A stretch of 64,000 nt of DNA, from NCBI GenBank assembly GCA_963765555.1, contig CAVXWX010000002.1, forward strand, positions 124,001 to 188,000, written 5' to 3'. Made by a program: the position numbers and the translations under genes. This stretch comes from JL08 sp963765555. GTDB lineage: Bacteria > Pseudomonadota > Alphaproteobacteria > Rhodobacterales > Rhodobacteraceae. The notes beneath the pieces were generated by a model that saw only the letters and a list, made by a program, of their open reading frames with translations, did not search any database and was not told where the DNA came from. Below, piece by piece: positions 9,560 through 19,112 of the stretch. Each line of letters starts with the position of its first letter. The first letter of the stretch is position 1.

Positions 9560-9949
9560 ATGGCACGCGAAAAGACACGCACCAAGAAGAAAGAGCGCAA
9601 GAACATCGCCGCTGGCGTTGCGCATGTGAACTCTTCTTTCAACAACACCAAGATCCTGATCTCGGACGTTCAGGGCAACGCGATTGCATGGTCGTCGGCC
9701 GGCACCATGGGTTTCAAAGGGTCGCGTAAATCGACACCTTATGCCGCCCAGATGGCCGCAGAAGATGCCGGCAAGAAAGCACAGGAACACGGCGTCAAGA
9801 CGCTGGAAGTCGAAGTGCAGGGCCCCGGTTCGGGCCGCGAAAGCGCGCTGCGCGCTCTGGCTGCTGTCGGTTTCAACATCACCTCGATCCGTGATGTGAC
9901 CCCGATGGCGCACAACGGTTGCCGCCCGCCGAAGCGCCGCCGCGTCTAA
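9560..9949 (+). CDS. rpsK: Small-subunit ribosomal protein uS11 (S11)
   Basis: 129 residues, undamaged. The S11 signature is clear: NNTKILISDVQGNAIAW, the conserved GFKGSRKSTPYAAQ and the basic end NGCRPPKRRRV. AGGGAGG at 9544-9550 provides the ribosome site. It is followed by a strong hairpin before rpoA. Confidence 0.98.
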   Translation: MAREKTRTKKKERKNIAAGVAHVNSSFNNTKILISDVQGNAIAWSSAGTMGFKGSRKSTPYAAQMAAEDAGKKAQEHGVKTLEVEVQGPGSGRESALRALAAVGFNITSIRDVTPMAHNGCRPPKRRRV

Positions 9950-9963
9950 GCACATTTATTGTT

Positions 9964-10004
9964 CTGGGGCCGCGCCTTTTGCGCGGCCCCAGTTTCGTCA
10001 TTTT
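9964..10004 (+). terminator. Strong hairpin between rpsK and rpoA
   Basis: Twelve-base perfect arms, CTGGGGCCGCGC (9964-9975) and GCGCGGCCCCAG (9981-9992), with a CTTTT loop and TTTCGTCATTTT after it. It resembles an intrinsic terminator but lies inside the alpha operon, so it probably attenuates rpoA-rplQ or marks an RNA processing site. Confidence 0.65.
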
Positions 10005-10063
10005 GAAACCTCGGGCGTCTGGCACTTTTGGACATGGGATGCTGGACAAGAATGGAGGGACGC

Positions 10064-11084
10064 ATGATCCATAAAAATTGGGCTGAACTGATCAAGCCGA
10101 CACAGCTTGACGTCAAGCCGGGCAACGATCCCGCGCGTCAGGCCACCGTTATCGCCGAACCGCTGGAGCGCGGCTTTGGCCTGACGCTGGGCAACGCGCT
10201 GCGCCGCGTCCTGATGTCGTCGCTGCAAGGGCGCGGCCATCACCTCCGTGCAGATCGACAACGTGCTGCACGAGTTTTCCTCGCGTGGCCGGTGTGCGTG
10301 AAGACGTGACCGACATCATCCTGAACCTCAAAGGCGTGTCGCCTGCGCATGGAAGTCGAAGGCCCAAAGCGCCTGTCGATCTCGGCCAAGGGCCCGGGCG
10401 TTGTGACCGCTGGCGACATCTCCGACAGTCGCGGCATCGAGATCCTGAACCGTGATCATGTGATCTGCCACCTTGACGATGGCGCCGACCTGTTCATGGA
10501 ACTGACCGTCAATACCGGCAAAGGCTATGTCGCCGGCTGACAAGAACAAACCCGAAGATGCGCCCATCGGTCTGATCCCGATCGATGCGATCTATTCGCC
10601 GGTCAAAAAGGTCAGCTATGATGTGCAGCCGACCCGCGAAGGTCAGGTTCTGGATTATGACAAGCTGACCATGAAGGTCGAAACCGACGGCTCGATCACG
10701 CCGGATGATGCCGTGGCCTATGCCGCGCGCATCCTGCAGGACCAGCTGTCGATCTTCGTCAACTTCGACGAGCCCGAAAGCGCATCGCGTCAGGACGACG
10801 ATGACGGTCTGGAATTCAACCCGCTGCTGCTGAAGAAAGTGGACGAGTTGGAACTGTCGGTGCGTTCGGCCAACTGCCTGAAGAACGACAACATCGTCTA
10901 TATCGGCGATCTGATCCAGAAAACCGAAGCCGAGATGCTGCGCACCCCGAACTTTGGCCGCAAGTCCCTGAACGAGATCAAGGAAGTGCTGTCGGGCATG
11001 GGCCTGCATCTGGGCATGGACGTCGAGGACTGGCCGCCCGACAATATCGAAGATCTGGCCAAGAAATTCGAAGACGCGTTTTAA
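10064..11084 (+). CDS. rpoA: RNA polymerase alpha subunit, broken by four one-base insertions
   Basis: ATG 10064 after GGAGGGACGC reads MIHKNWAELIKPTQLDV; the N-terminal assembly domain then jumps frame near 10229, 10286, 10341 and 10536. The C-terminal domain is intact: ELSVRSANCLKNDNI, the helix-hairpin-helix GRKSLNEIKEVL and a GMGLHLGM end. Deleting four bases gives 338 residues, typical for Rhodobacterales. Alpha dimerises to nucleate the polymerase, and its C-terminal domain binds UP elements and activators. Confidence 0.94.
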
Positions 11085-11206
11085 GCGCGTCTTGGCGTCA
11101 ATGCCCGCGCTGGCGGGGACAACACGGGCAATACCGCCCCAAGGAGAGCGGCTGACACGCATCGATCGGCCGGACAAAGCAAAAAGCCTGTAGAAGGAAC
11201 AAGAAA

Positions 11207-11627
11207 ATGCGTCACGCACGTGGTTACCGCCGCCTGAACCGGACCCATGAGCACCGCAAGGCGCTGTTCGCCAACATGGCCGGCTCGCTCATCGAACATG
11301 AGCAGATCAAGACAACACTGCCCAAGGCAAAAGAACTGCGCCCGATCATCGAAAAGCTGATCACGCTGGCCAAGCGCGGCGATCTGCACGCCCGCCGTCA
11401 GGCCGCAACGCAAGCTGAAGCAGGACCAGTATGTCGCCAAACTGTTCGACGTTCTGGGCCCGCGCTACAAAGACCGTCAGGGCGGTTATGTCCGCGTGCT
11501 GAAGGCCGGCTTCCGCTATGGCGACATGGCGCCGATGGCGATCATCGAATTCGTCGACCGTGATCGCGATGCCAAAGGCGCCGGCGACAAGGCCCGTCTG
11601 GCCGCAGAAGACGTTGCCGAAGACTAA
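11207..11627 (+). CDS. rplQ: Large-subunit ribosomal protein bL17 (L17), one-base insertion
   Basis: ATG 11207 gives MRHARGYRRLNRTHEHRKAL, breaks after RRQAA at an extra A near 11410, and resumes as KLKQDQYVAKLFDVLGPRYKDR in the next frame. Corrected length is 139 residues, ending AAEDVAED; the acidic tail is usual in this group. It is the last gene of the alpha operon, followed by an intrinsic terminator. Confidence 0.94.
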
Positions 11628-11655
11628 AGACCGGCACACCACCTGAGTATTTAAA

Positions 11656-11690
11656 CCCCCGCCCATGCATTTGGGCGGGGGTTTTTCTTT
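11656..11690 (+). terminator. Intrinsic terminator after rplQ
   Basis: Perfect 10-bp arms CCCCCGCCCA (11656-11665) and TGGGCGGGGG (11672-11681) followed by TTTTTCTTT. Classical rho-independent terminator closing the ribosomal block. Confidence 0.92.
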
Positions 11691-11743
11691 GCGCGTCGGT
11701 GGCAAGACGCTAGGGTTGCGCCAAGGCTGCAAAGGAATGTGTC

Positions 11744-12137
11744 ATGTCCATTGAAACCGATCTGCAGGCGGTGCATTGATCGCTATGTCGATGCCTATAA
11801 CCGTCACGATCTGGCGGCGATTGGCGCGATCTTTACCGATACAGCATCGCTCTATTCGCCCTATGGCCCGCCCGCTGTGGGCCACGCGGCGATCATGCAA
11901 ACGCACACCGACTGGTTCGCCGCGAACGAACAGAACAAACGTATGACGGTGATCAGCGCCCAAGCGACAGGCGATCTGGCCTATTGTGTTCTGCACTATG
12001 CCGGCGATTTTCCGGATGAGTCGGGCACCCTGAGCACCGAAAGCGGCGTGTCGGTGAACGTGCTGAAACGGCAGGGCGGCGGGCCTTGGAAACTTCATGT
12101 CACCAGCCTGACCAGCGATACGCCCGCCCACGGCTGA
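11744..12137 (+). CDS. SnoaL/NTF2-like protein, one-base insertion near the start
   Basis: ATG 11744, after AAAGGAATG, reads MSIETDLQA; an extra G near 11770 shifts the frame, which continues DRYVDAYNRHDLAAIGAIF through VNVLKRQGGGPWKLHVTSLTSD. The corrected product has 130 residues and the cone-shaped NTF2-like pattern (short helical start, RHDLAAIGAIFTDTA, then strands ending in a Trp-containing element). Members include isomerases and SgcJ/EcaC-type proteins; the ligand cannot be told from sequence. Confidence 0.75.
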
Positions 12138-12213
12138 CCACCCGCGCGCCGTGCAGAACCGTTGCAATTCGCGCCGGTCGCGCGCATATCAGGGGCAATC
12201 CCACGGGGGCCTG

Positions 12214-13602
12214 ATGATCCGACTTCTGCTTTTCCTGCTGTGCCTGTTGCCCGCCCCGTTTGCGGCGGCTGAAACCCGCGTGCCGCAATCGCAAGCCGGA
12301 GATTGCAGCTCAGCTTTGCGCCACTGGTGAAACAGGCCGCCCCTGCGGTGGTCAACATCTATGCCCGTTTCGTGACCGAGGCGCGCCCGAACCCGTTTTC
12401 CAGCGATCCGTTCTTTGGCCGCTTTTTCGAAGGGTTCGCCACCCCGCAACCGCGTGTTGCAGAACTCGCTCGGGTCCGGCGTGATCCTGTCACCGGACGG
12501 GATCGTCGTGTCCAATTACCATGTTGTCGGCATGGCCACCGACATCCGCGTCGTGCTGGCCGACCGGCGCGAATTCAGCGCCCGCGTGCTGCTGGGCGAT
12601 CAGGACAGCGATCTTGCCATTTTGCAACTGGACGGGGCGCGCGACCTGCCCAGCCTGGCCTTGCGCGACAGCGACAGCGTTGAAGTGGGCGAACTGGCGC
12701 TGGCCATCGGCAACCCGTTCGGCGTGGGCCAGACCGTCAGCAGCGGCATCATTTCGGGGCTGGCGCGTTCGGGCGCGGGCAGGGGGCGCGGGGCATGGCT
12801 ATTTCATCCAGACCGATGCACCGATCAATCCGGGAAATTCGGGCGGCGCGCTGATTGACATGCAGGGCAATCTGATCGGGATCAACACGTCGATCCTGAC
12901 GCGGTCGGGCGGATCAAACGGCATCGGCTTTGCCATTCCCGCCGATCTGGTGGCCGCCTTTGTCGATCAGGCCCGCGCCGGAAACAGCGGGTTTGAACGC
13001 CCGTGGGCGGGGATGAGCGGGCAAAGCCGGTGGATGCCGACATGGCGGAAACGCTGGGCCTTGATGTGCCCGGCGGCATCGTGGTGTCGGCACTGCACCC
13101 TGTCAGCCCGTTCAAGGCAGCGGGGTTTGACGTGGGCGATGTGATCACCGCCGTTGACGGCGCCGCCGTGAACACCCCCGCCGAAATGGTGTATCGGATG
13201 AGCGTGGCCGGGCTGGGACAGGACGTGACAATCACGCGCTGGCGCGGGGCAAGCGCAAATGATGTTGCCGTGACGCTGATGACAGCGCCCGAAATGCCGC
13301 CCCGTGACACAATCGTGCTGGCGGATGACAGCGGGTTGCCGGGGCTGGCCGTGTCGCAGATCAATCCGGCGGTGATCGCCGATTTCAACCTGCCCTTGCT
13401 GGCCGGTGGCGTTGTGGTGTCCGATGCCGGCCCCGTGGCCCCCCGCATCGGGTTGCGCACCGGCGATGTGATTCTGGCGATCAACGGTGAAGGGATCGAA
13501 ACGCCGCGCGATGTGCGCAAAACCCTGCGCCGGTCTGGGCGCGGGCTGGTGTTTGATATCCAGCGCGGCACGAACCGCGCGCAATTGCGGTTCAGGCGCT
13601 GA
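12214..13602 (+). CDS. DegP/DegQ-type periplasmic serine protease, broken by about six insertions
   Basis: ATG 12214 begins a signal peptide (MIRLLLFLLCLLPAPFAAA). Pieces in successive frames give the trypsin-like triad: His in VVSNYHVVG, Asp in DQDSDLAIL, Ser in INPGNSGGALID. Two PDZ domains follow (about residues 275-360 and 370-460), the second ending LVFDIQRGTNRAQLRFRR. Indels are inferred near 12291, 12305, 12441, 12780 and two at 13023-13032; with six bases removed the length is 460 residues. HtrA proteases degrade or refold damaged envelope proteins. Four bases separate its stop from the rarA GTG. Confidence 0.9.
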
Positions 13603-13606
13603 CGCG

Positions 13607-14918
13607 GTGGCCGATCTGTTCGATCAACCGGGGGCAGAACCTGCCCCGTCCGCGCACCGCCCCCTTGCCGACCGGTTGCGCCCCAAAACGCTGGCCGAGG
13701 TGATCGGACAGGATCAGGTGTTGGGGCCGGATGCGCCGCTGGGCATCATGCTGGCGTCGGGCAGCCTGTCATCGCTGGTGTTCTGGGGGCCGCCGGGGGT
13801 GGGCAAAACCACCATCGCGCGGCTGCTGGCGGATGAAACCGATCTGCATTTTGTCCAGATCAGCGCGATTTTCACCGGTGTGCCCGACCTGAAAAAAGTG
13901 TTCGAAGCGGCCCGCATCCGCCGCCAGAACGGGCAGGGCACATTGCTGTTCGTCGATGAAATCCACCGCTTCAACAAAGCCCAGCAAGACGGGTTTCTGC
14001 CGTATCATGGAAGACGGCACCATTCTTCTGGTCGGGGCGACAACGGAAAACCCGTCATTCGAGCTGAACGCCGCCCTGATGTCGCGCGCGCAGGTGCTGG
14101 TGCTGGAACGGCTGGACCTGTCCGATCTGGAACGTCTGACCCAGCGCGCCGAAAAGGAACTGGGCAAGACGCTGCCCTTGACCGGTGACGCGCGCGAGGC
14201 GTTGCAGGAAATGGCCGATGGCGACGGGCGCGCCCTGCTGAACCTGATTGAACAGGTCGCAGCATGGAAAACCGATGCCAAGCTGGATCGCGATGCGCTG
14301 GGCACCCGCCTGATGCGGCGCGCGGCCAAATACGACAAAGGCGGCGAAGAACATTACAACCTGATTTCGGCACTGCACAAATCGGTGCGCGGCTCTGATC
14401 CGGATGCCGCGCTTTACTGGTTCGCGCGGATGCTGACCGGGGGCGAAGACCCGCGTTATCTGGCGCGCCGGATCACCCGCATGGCGGTGGAAGATATCGG
14501 GCTGGCCGATCCGCAGGCGCAAACCGTGTGTCTGCACGCATGGGAAACCTATGAACGGCTGGGCAGCCCCGAAGGCGAATTGGCGCTGGGGCAGGCGGTG
14601 GCCTATCTGGCGCTGGCCCCCAAATCCAACGCCGGCTATGTCGCGTTCAAGGGCGCGATGGCGATGGCCAAGAAAACCGGATCGGAACCGCCGCCCAAAC
14701 ATATCCTGAACGCGCCCACGGCGATGATGAAGGATATCGGCTATGGCGCGGGCTATGCCTATGATCACGACGCCGAAGACGGATTTTCCGGCCAGAACTA
14801 TTTTCCCGACGGGGTAAAACGCCCTGTGCTGTATTCCCCTGTCGAACGCGGCTTTGAACGCGAGCTGAAAAAGCGGCTGGAATTCTTTGCGGGCCTGCGC
14901 GCCAAGCGCAAAACTTGA
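13607..14918 (+). CDS. rarA: Replication-associated recombination protein A (RarA/MgsA AAA+ ATPase), one-base insertion
   Basis: GTG 13607 opens MADLFDQPG and the conserved RPKTLAEVIGQDQVLG. Walker A is GPPGVGKTT and Walker B LLFVDEIHRFNKAQQD; sensor 1 is LVGATTENPSF. The frame breaks at GFLPY where one extra base near 14006 separates it from MEDGTILLVGATT. Corrected length is 436 residues, as in other RarA. It acts at stalled replication forks and on SSB-coated DNA, forming a tetramer. Confidence 0.94.
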
Positions 14919-14949
14919 CATCACCCGCGCAAGGCGCGACAGACCGCAC

Positions 14950-15330
14950 ATGATGACAACGCTTTTTTCAGTGGCCCTTGGCGGCGCAATCGGGGCCAGC
15001 CTGCGCTATGGCGCGGGCGTGTGGCTGTTCCGTGCGTTCGGACCAACCGGTTTTCCCCTTGGGGTGATCAGTGTCAACATCGTCGGGTCGTTCCTGATGG
15101 GTGTTCTGGTGGTGCTGGCGGCGCATAAGGGGCTGACCCATCTTAATCCGTTTCTGGCGGTCGGCGTGCTGGGCGGGTTCACCACCTTTTCATCCTTTTC
15201 GCTGGAAGCGGTGAACCTGATTGAAAAGGGGCAATTCGGGATGGCCGGTGCCTATGTGGCGTTGTCGGTTATATTGTCCATCGCGGGCCTGATGCTGGGC
15301 CTGTGGTGCGCGCGCGGGGTCTGGGCATGA
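14950..15330 (+). CDS. crcB: Fluoride-specific ion channel FluC (CrcB)
   Basis: 126 residues with four membrane helices. Conserved elements are GGAIGASLRYG in helix 1, the VNIVGSFLMG segment with its channel Asn, and GGFTTFSSFS with the Phe-box residues and Thr/Ser lining the pore. ATG 14950 is selected because it starts the family N-terminus MMTTLFSVALGG. Its TGA overlaps the rluC ATG. No fluoride riboswitch is apparent in the 31-bp gap to rarA. Confidence 0.95.
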   Translation: MMTTLFSVALGGAIGASLRYGAGVWLFRAFGPTGFPLGVISVNIVGSFLMGVLVVLAAHKGLTHLNPFLAVGVLGGFTTFSSFSLEAVNLIEKGQFGMAGAYVALSVILSIAGLMLGLWCARGVWA

Positions 15331-16370
15331 GCAGGGTACAAACCGTTACTGTAGAAGAAGGCGACGGCGACCAGCGGCTGGACCGCTGGATGCGGCGCCT
15401 GTTTCCGCAGGTCAGTCAGGGGCGCATCGAAAAGATGTGCCGCAAGGGCGATCTGCGCATTGATGGCGGACGGGTCAAGGCCTCGACCCGCGTTCAGGCG
15501 GGCCAGCAGGTGCGTATCCCGCCCCTGCCCGAAGCCGGCCAGATCAGCGCACAGGCCAAAACGTCGATCAGCGCCGCAGACGCCAAGATGATCCAGTCCT
15601 GCGTGATCTACCGCGATGATCACATTATCGCGCTGAACAAACCGCACGGCCTTCCGGTGCAGGGCGGCAGCAAACAGACCCGTCATGTGGATGGTCTGGC
15701 CGAGGCGCTGACATTCGGTCTGGATGAAAAACCCAAGCTGGTGCACCGGCTGGACAAGGATACATCGGGCGTTCTGTTGCTGGCGCGCACCCGCGCCGTG
15801 GCCAGCGCGCTGACGGCGGCGTTCCGGCACCGCGAAACCCGCAAGATTTACTGGGCCGCCGTGGCCGGTGTGCCCCATCCGCGATCCGGCGTGATCAAAT
15901 ACGGTCTGGTCAAGGCGCGCGGCCATGGCGATGGCGGCGAAGGCGAAAAGATGTATTGCGTGCATCCGCGCGACGTGGATAGCACCGAAGGCGCGAAACG
16001 CGCCACCACCGATTACACCGTTCTGGCCGCCGCCGCCAAACGCACCGCATGGGTGGCGATGATCCCGGTGACGGGGCGCACCCACCAGTTGCGCGCGCAT
16101 ATGGCCGAAATCGGCCACCCGATTGTGGGCGATGGCAAATATGGCGGGTCGGGTCAGGACAATCTGGGCGATGGCTGGGGTGCCAATCTGGGCGGCGACG
16201 TCAGCAAGAAGCTGCATCTGCATGCCCGTTCGCTGACGCTGGAACATCCGGTATCCAAGGCGATCCTGCACCTGACCGCCCCGCTGCCCCCGCATATGGA
16301 GCAGACATGGAACCTGTTCCAGTGGTCGGCCAATGATGTGCCTGTGGACCCGTTTGAAGATTTTGAATGA
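15327..16370 (+). CDS. rluC: Ribosomal large subunit pseudouridine synthase (RluC type)
   Basis: 347 residues from ATG 15327. An S4 RNA-binding domain covers about residues 12-75 (QRLDRWMRRLFPQVSQGRIEKM) and the RluA-family catalytic domain follows, with the active-site Asp in HRLDKDTSGVLLLA and the GRTHQLRAHMAEIGHPIVGD motif. RluC modifies uridines in 23S rRNA. It sits in a tightly overlapping run crcB-rluC-HAD-ATP12, each junction using ATGA. Confidence 0.93.
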   Translation: MSRVQTVTVEEGDGDQRLDRWMRRLFPQVSQGRIEKMCRKGDLRIDGGRVKASTRVQAGQQVRIPPLPEAGQISAQAKTSISAADAKMIQSCVIYRDDHIIALNKPHGLPVQGGSKQTRHVDGLAEALTFGLDEKPKLVHRLDKDTSGVLLLARTRAVASALTAAFRHRETRKIYWAAVAGVPHPRSGVIKYGLVKARGHGDGGEGEKMYCVHPRDVDSTEGAKRATTDYTVLAAAAKRTAWVAMIPVTGRTHQLRAHMAEIGHPIVGDGKYGGSGQDNLGDGWGANLGGDVSKKLHLHARSLTLEHPVSKAILHLTAPLPPHMEQTWNLFQWSANDVPVDPFEDFE

Positions 16371-17050
16371 ATTCTGCGCTGCGACTGATCATTTTTGATG
16401 TGGATGGCACGCTGGTGGACAGCCAGCGCGATATCATTGCGGCCATGACACGGGCGTTTGACGGAGTCGGCCTGCCGCATCCGCCCCACTCCGACATCCT
16501 GTCGATTGTCGGGCTGTCGCTGGATGAGGCCATGGCCCAACTGGTGCCCGACGCGCCGCAAGACCAGCGCGCGCACATGGTGACAGGGTACAAGGATGCC
16601 TATATCGCCCTGCGCGCGCAAACCGGTGCGGCGCTGTCCTCGCCGCTTTACGCGGGCGCGGCGGATACGCTGGCGATGCTGAACGCGGTGCCGGATAACA
16701 TTCTGGGCGTCGCCACCGGCAAATCCCGGCGCGGGCTGGATAAACTGCTGGCCGCCCACGGATTGGAACGGATGTTCCTGACCCAGCAGGTCGCCGATTT
16801 TCACCCGTCCAAACCGCACCCGTCCATGATCCACGCGGCGATGCGCGACATCGGGGTCGGGCCGGCGCAAACCGTGATGATCGGCGACACCAGCTATGAC
16901 ATGGACATGGCCAAGGCTGCAGGTGTCGGGGCGATCGGGGTCAGTTGGGGCTATCACGATGTATCGCGCCTGCACGCGGCGGACCGGATCGTTGACAGCT
17001 TTACCGCGCTTGGCACAGCCTTGCAGGATATTTTGGAGGCCCGCGTATGA
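16367..17050 (+). CDS. HAD-superfamily hydrolase, phosphoglycolate-phosphatase-like
   Basis: 227 residues. Motif I is FDVDGTLVDSQ with the nucleophile Asp, motif II lies at GVATGKSRRGL, a Lys is present in KPHPSM, and motif III/IV is MIGDTSYDMDMAKAAG. A helical cap (residues about 18-85) makes it a C1-cap HAD. Phosphoglycolate or a related small phosphate ester is a reasonable substrate, but the family is promiscuous. Confidence 0.88.
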   Translation: MNSALRLIIFDVDGTLVDSQRDIIAAMTRAFDGVGLPHPPHSDILSIVGLSLDEAMAQLVPDAPQDQRAHMVTGYKDAYIALRAQTGAALSSPLYAGAADTLAMLNAVPDNILGVATGKSRRGLDKLLAAHGLERMFLTQQVADFHPSKPHPSMIHAAMRDIGVGPAQTVMIGDTSYDMDMAKAAGVGAIGVSWGYHDVSRLHAADRIVDSFTALGTALQDILEARV

Positions 17051-17784
17051 GCGAGTGGAAACAGAAACGGTTCTGGAAAAAGGCCGAAACTGTACCTGTC
17101 ACGGGCGGGTTTACGGTGCATCTGGATGGCCGCGCGATCAAAACGCCGGTCAAGGCCGCGCTGGTTGTTCCGACACGTGCAATTGCCGACGCGATTTCTG
17201 CGGAATGGGATGCGCAGCAAGATCTTGTGAAACCGCAGACAATGCCGGTAACCCGCGCTGCGAATGCCGCCATCGACAAGGTCACGCCGCAATTCGGCGA
17301 AGTCGCCGATATGCTGGCCGCCTATGGTGATTCGGACCTGTTGTGCTATCGCGCCACCACGCCGGATGCGTTGACCGAACGTCAATCCGCACTTTGGGAT
17401 CCGCTGTTGAATTGGGCAGAAACGGCTTTGAATGCCAAACTTGTCACCGTTGCAGGCGTTATGCATCAGGCGCAATCGCCGACATCGTTAAAGGAACTGC
17501 GCCAACGCACCTACGCGCTGAACGCATTTGAACTGGCGGCATTTCACGATCTGGTCAGTTTGTCAGGCTCTTTGATCATCGCATTTGCCGCGATCAAAGG
17601 CCATTTGCCCCCGCAAACGCTGTGGGAACTCTCGCGGCTGGATGAAATCTGGCAGCAAGAACAATGGGGAAAAGACGACGAAGCCCAAGCCGCTGCGGCA
17701 ATCAAAGCCGAGGCGTTTTTTGCGGCGAAACGGTTTTTTGATCTGTGCCAGTCCCCGTCGGGCACCTCGCACCCTGCCGCATAG
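17047..17784 (+). CDS. ATP12-family F1-ATPase assembly chaperone
   Basis: 245 residues matching the ATP12 family found in mitochondria and alphaproteobacteria: KRFWKKAETVPVTGGFTVHLDGR, IKTPVKAALVVPT, and the acidic SDLLCYRA with a later LSGSLIIAFA segment. ATP12 binds alpha subunits of F1 before hexamer assembly. It ends the crcB-rluC-HAD chain; a 190-bp spacer to bztA follows. Confidence 0.92.
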   Translation: MSEWKQKRFWKKAETVPVTGGFTVHLDGRAIKTPVKAALVVPTRAIADAISAEWDAQQDLVKPQTMPVTRAANAAIDKVTPQFGEVADMLAAYGDSDLLCYRATTPDALTERQSALWDPLLNWAETALNAKLVTVAGVMHQAQSPTSLKELRQRTYALNAFELAAFHDLVSLSGSLIIAFAAIKGHLPPQTLWELSRLDEIWQQEQWGKDDEAQAAAAIKAEAFFAAKRFFDLCQSPSGTSHPAA

Positions 17785-17975
17785 CCGGTTGCGGCGGTTC
17801 CCCCGCGCCAAGTCCGGGATTTGTCAGTTTCGGTGATGATCCTCTTGACGTTTTGTGATGAATCCGACCAAACTCAGCCCCACCGACGGGGTATCGCCCG
17901 TTTTTGGTATCACCTCCGGCTAACATGTCGGATGAACCGCCCCATAAGGCGGCGGACAATCAGGAAGAGGTAAAA

Positions 17976-18992
17976 ATGAAAAAATCCGTTTTTTTTGGCG
18001 CGCTGACGATTGCTGGTTTGGCAGCAGGTGTAGCTGCAGCGGGTACGATGGATGACGTCAAGGCCCGTGGAAAGCTGAATTGCGGCGTGACAACCGGTGT
18101 TCCCGGTTTTGCGGAGCCGGACGCAAATGGCGTATGGCAGGGGTTTGACGTTGCGGTATGCCGCGCCGTTGCAGCCGCTGTTCTGGGCGATTCTACAGCT
18201 GTTGAATTCGTTCCGACAACCGGCAAAACCCGGTTTACGGCTCTGGCGTCGGGTGAAATCGACATGCTGGCCCGTAACACCACATGGACATTCAGCCGTG
18301 ACGTAGACCTGAAGTTCGACTTCGTAGGTGTAAACTACTACGATGGTCAGGGCTTTATGGTTCCCAAAGCGCTGGGCGTTTCGTCGGCCAAGGATCTGGA
18401 CGGTGCAACCGTTTGTATCCAGACCGGTACAACAACAGAACTGAACCTGGCCGATTTCTTCCGTGCCAACAACATCAGCTACGAGCCTGTTCCGATTGAA
18501 ACAGGTGCCGAAGCGGTTCAGCAGTATCTGGCCGGTGCATGTGACGTTTACACAACTGACGCCTCGGCTCTGGCGGCGCAGCGTGCAAACTTTGCAACAC
18601 CTGCAGATCACGCCCTGCTGCCGGAAATCATCTCGAAAGAGCCGCTGGGCCCGCTGGTCCGCCACGGCGACAACGAATGGGGTGATCTGGTTCGCTGGAC
18701 ACTGAACGCGCTGATCACAGCCGAAGAACTGGGTGTGACATCGGTGAACGCAGAAGAAATGACAACGGGTTCAAGCAACCCCGAAGTCAAGCGTCTGCTG
18801 GGTTCCGAAGGTACACTGGGCGAAATGCTGGGTGTTGATGCCGACTGGGCCAAGAGAGCGATCATGGCGGGCGGCAACTTTGGTGAAATCTTTGCCCGCA
18901 ACATCGGCGAAGAAACCCCCATCGGTCTGGCGCGCGGTCTCAACGCACAGTGGACCGAAGGTGGCCTGATCTATTCGCCTCCGTTCCGTTAA
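17976..18992 (+). CDS. bztA: Polar amino-acid ABC transporter, periplasmic binding protein (BztA/AapJ type)
   Basis: 338 residues with a signal peptide (MKKSVFFGALTIAGLAAGVAAA). The family-3 solute-binding fold is clear from LNCGVTTGVPGFAEPD, GFDVAVCRAVAAAV and ATVCIQTGTTTELNLADFF. Length and order match BztABCD of Rhodobacter, which imports glutamate, glutamine, aspartate and asparagine, or the broader AapJQMP. ATG 17976 follows GGAAGAGG. TTGACG at 17845 may be a -35, though no good -10 is seen. A stable hairpin follows the gene. Confidence 0.93.
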   Translation: MKKSVFFGALTIAGLAAGVAAAGTMDDVKARGKLNCGVTTGVPGFAEPDANGVWQGFDVAVCRAVAAAVLGDSTAVEFVPTTGKTRFTALASGEIDMLARNTTWTFSRDVDLKFDFVGVNYYDGQGFMVPKALGVSSAKDLDGATVCIQTGTTTELNLADFFRANNISYEPVPIETGAEAVQQYLAGACDVYTTDASALAAQRANFATPADHALLPEIISKEPLGPLVRHGDNEWGDLVRWTLNALITAEELGVTSVNAEEMTTGSSNPEVKRLLGSEGTLGEMLGVDADWAKRAIMAGGNFGEIFARNIGEETPIGLARGLNAQWTEGGLIYSPPFR

Positions 18993-19005
18993 GATACCCA
19001 AGTCG

Positions 19006-19032
19006 AAGGGCGCAGATTATGTCTGCGCCCTT
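19006..19032 (+). promoter_or_regulatory. Perfect hairpin between bztA and bztB
   Basis: Eleven-base arms AAGGGCGCAGA (19006-19016) and TCTGCGCCCTT (19022-19032) with a TTATG loop and no U-run after it. Such hairpins after a binding-protein gene usually stabilise its mRNA or partly terminate transcription, giving more binding protein than permease. Confidence 0.65.
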
Positions 19033-19112
19033 TGCACACCAGACGACCGCGATTGCCAAACAGCCGTAAGAGCTGAAAAAAATAACTGGCCGCACAACGG
19101 GGAAGTTCCTAG

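Noticed and set aside
15252..16295. A 347-codon minus-strand open frame
   Set aside because: Exactly opposite rluC, which has its catalytic motif; composition is that of a shadow frame.
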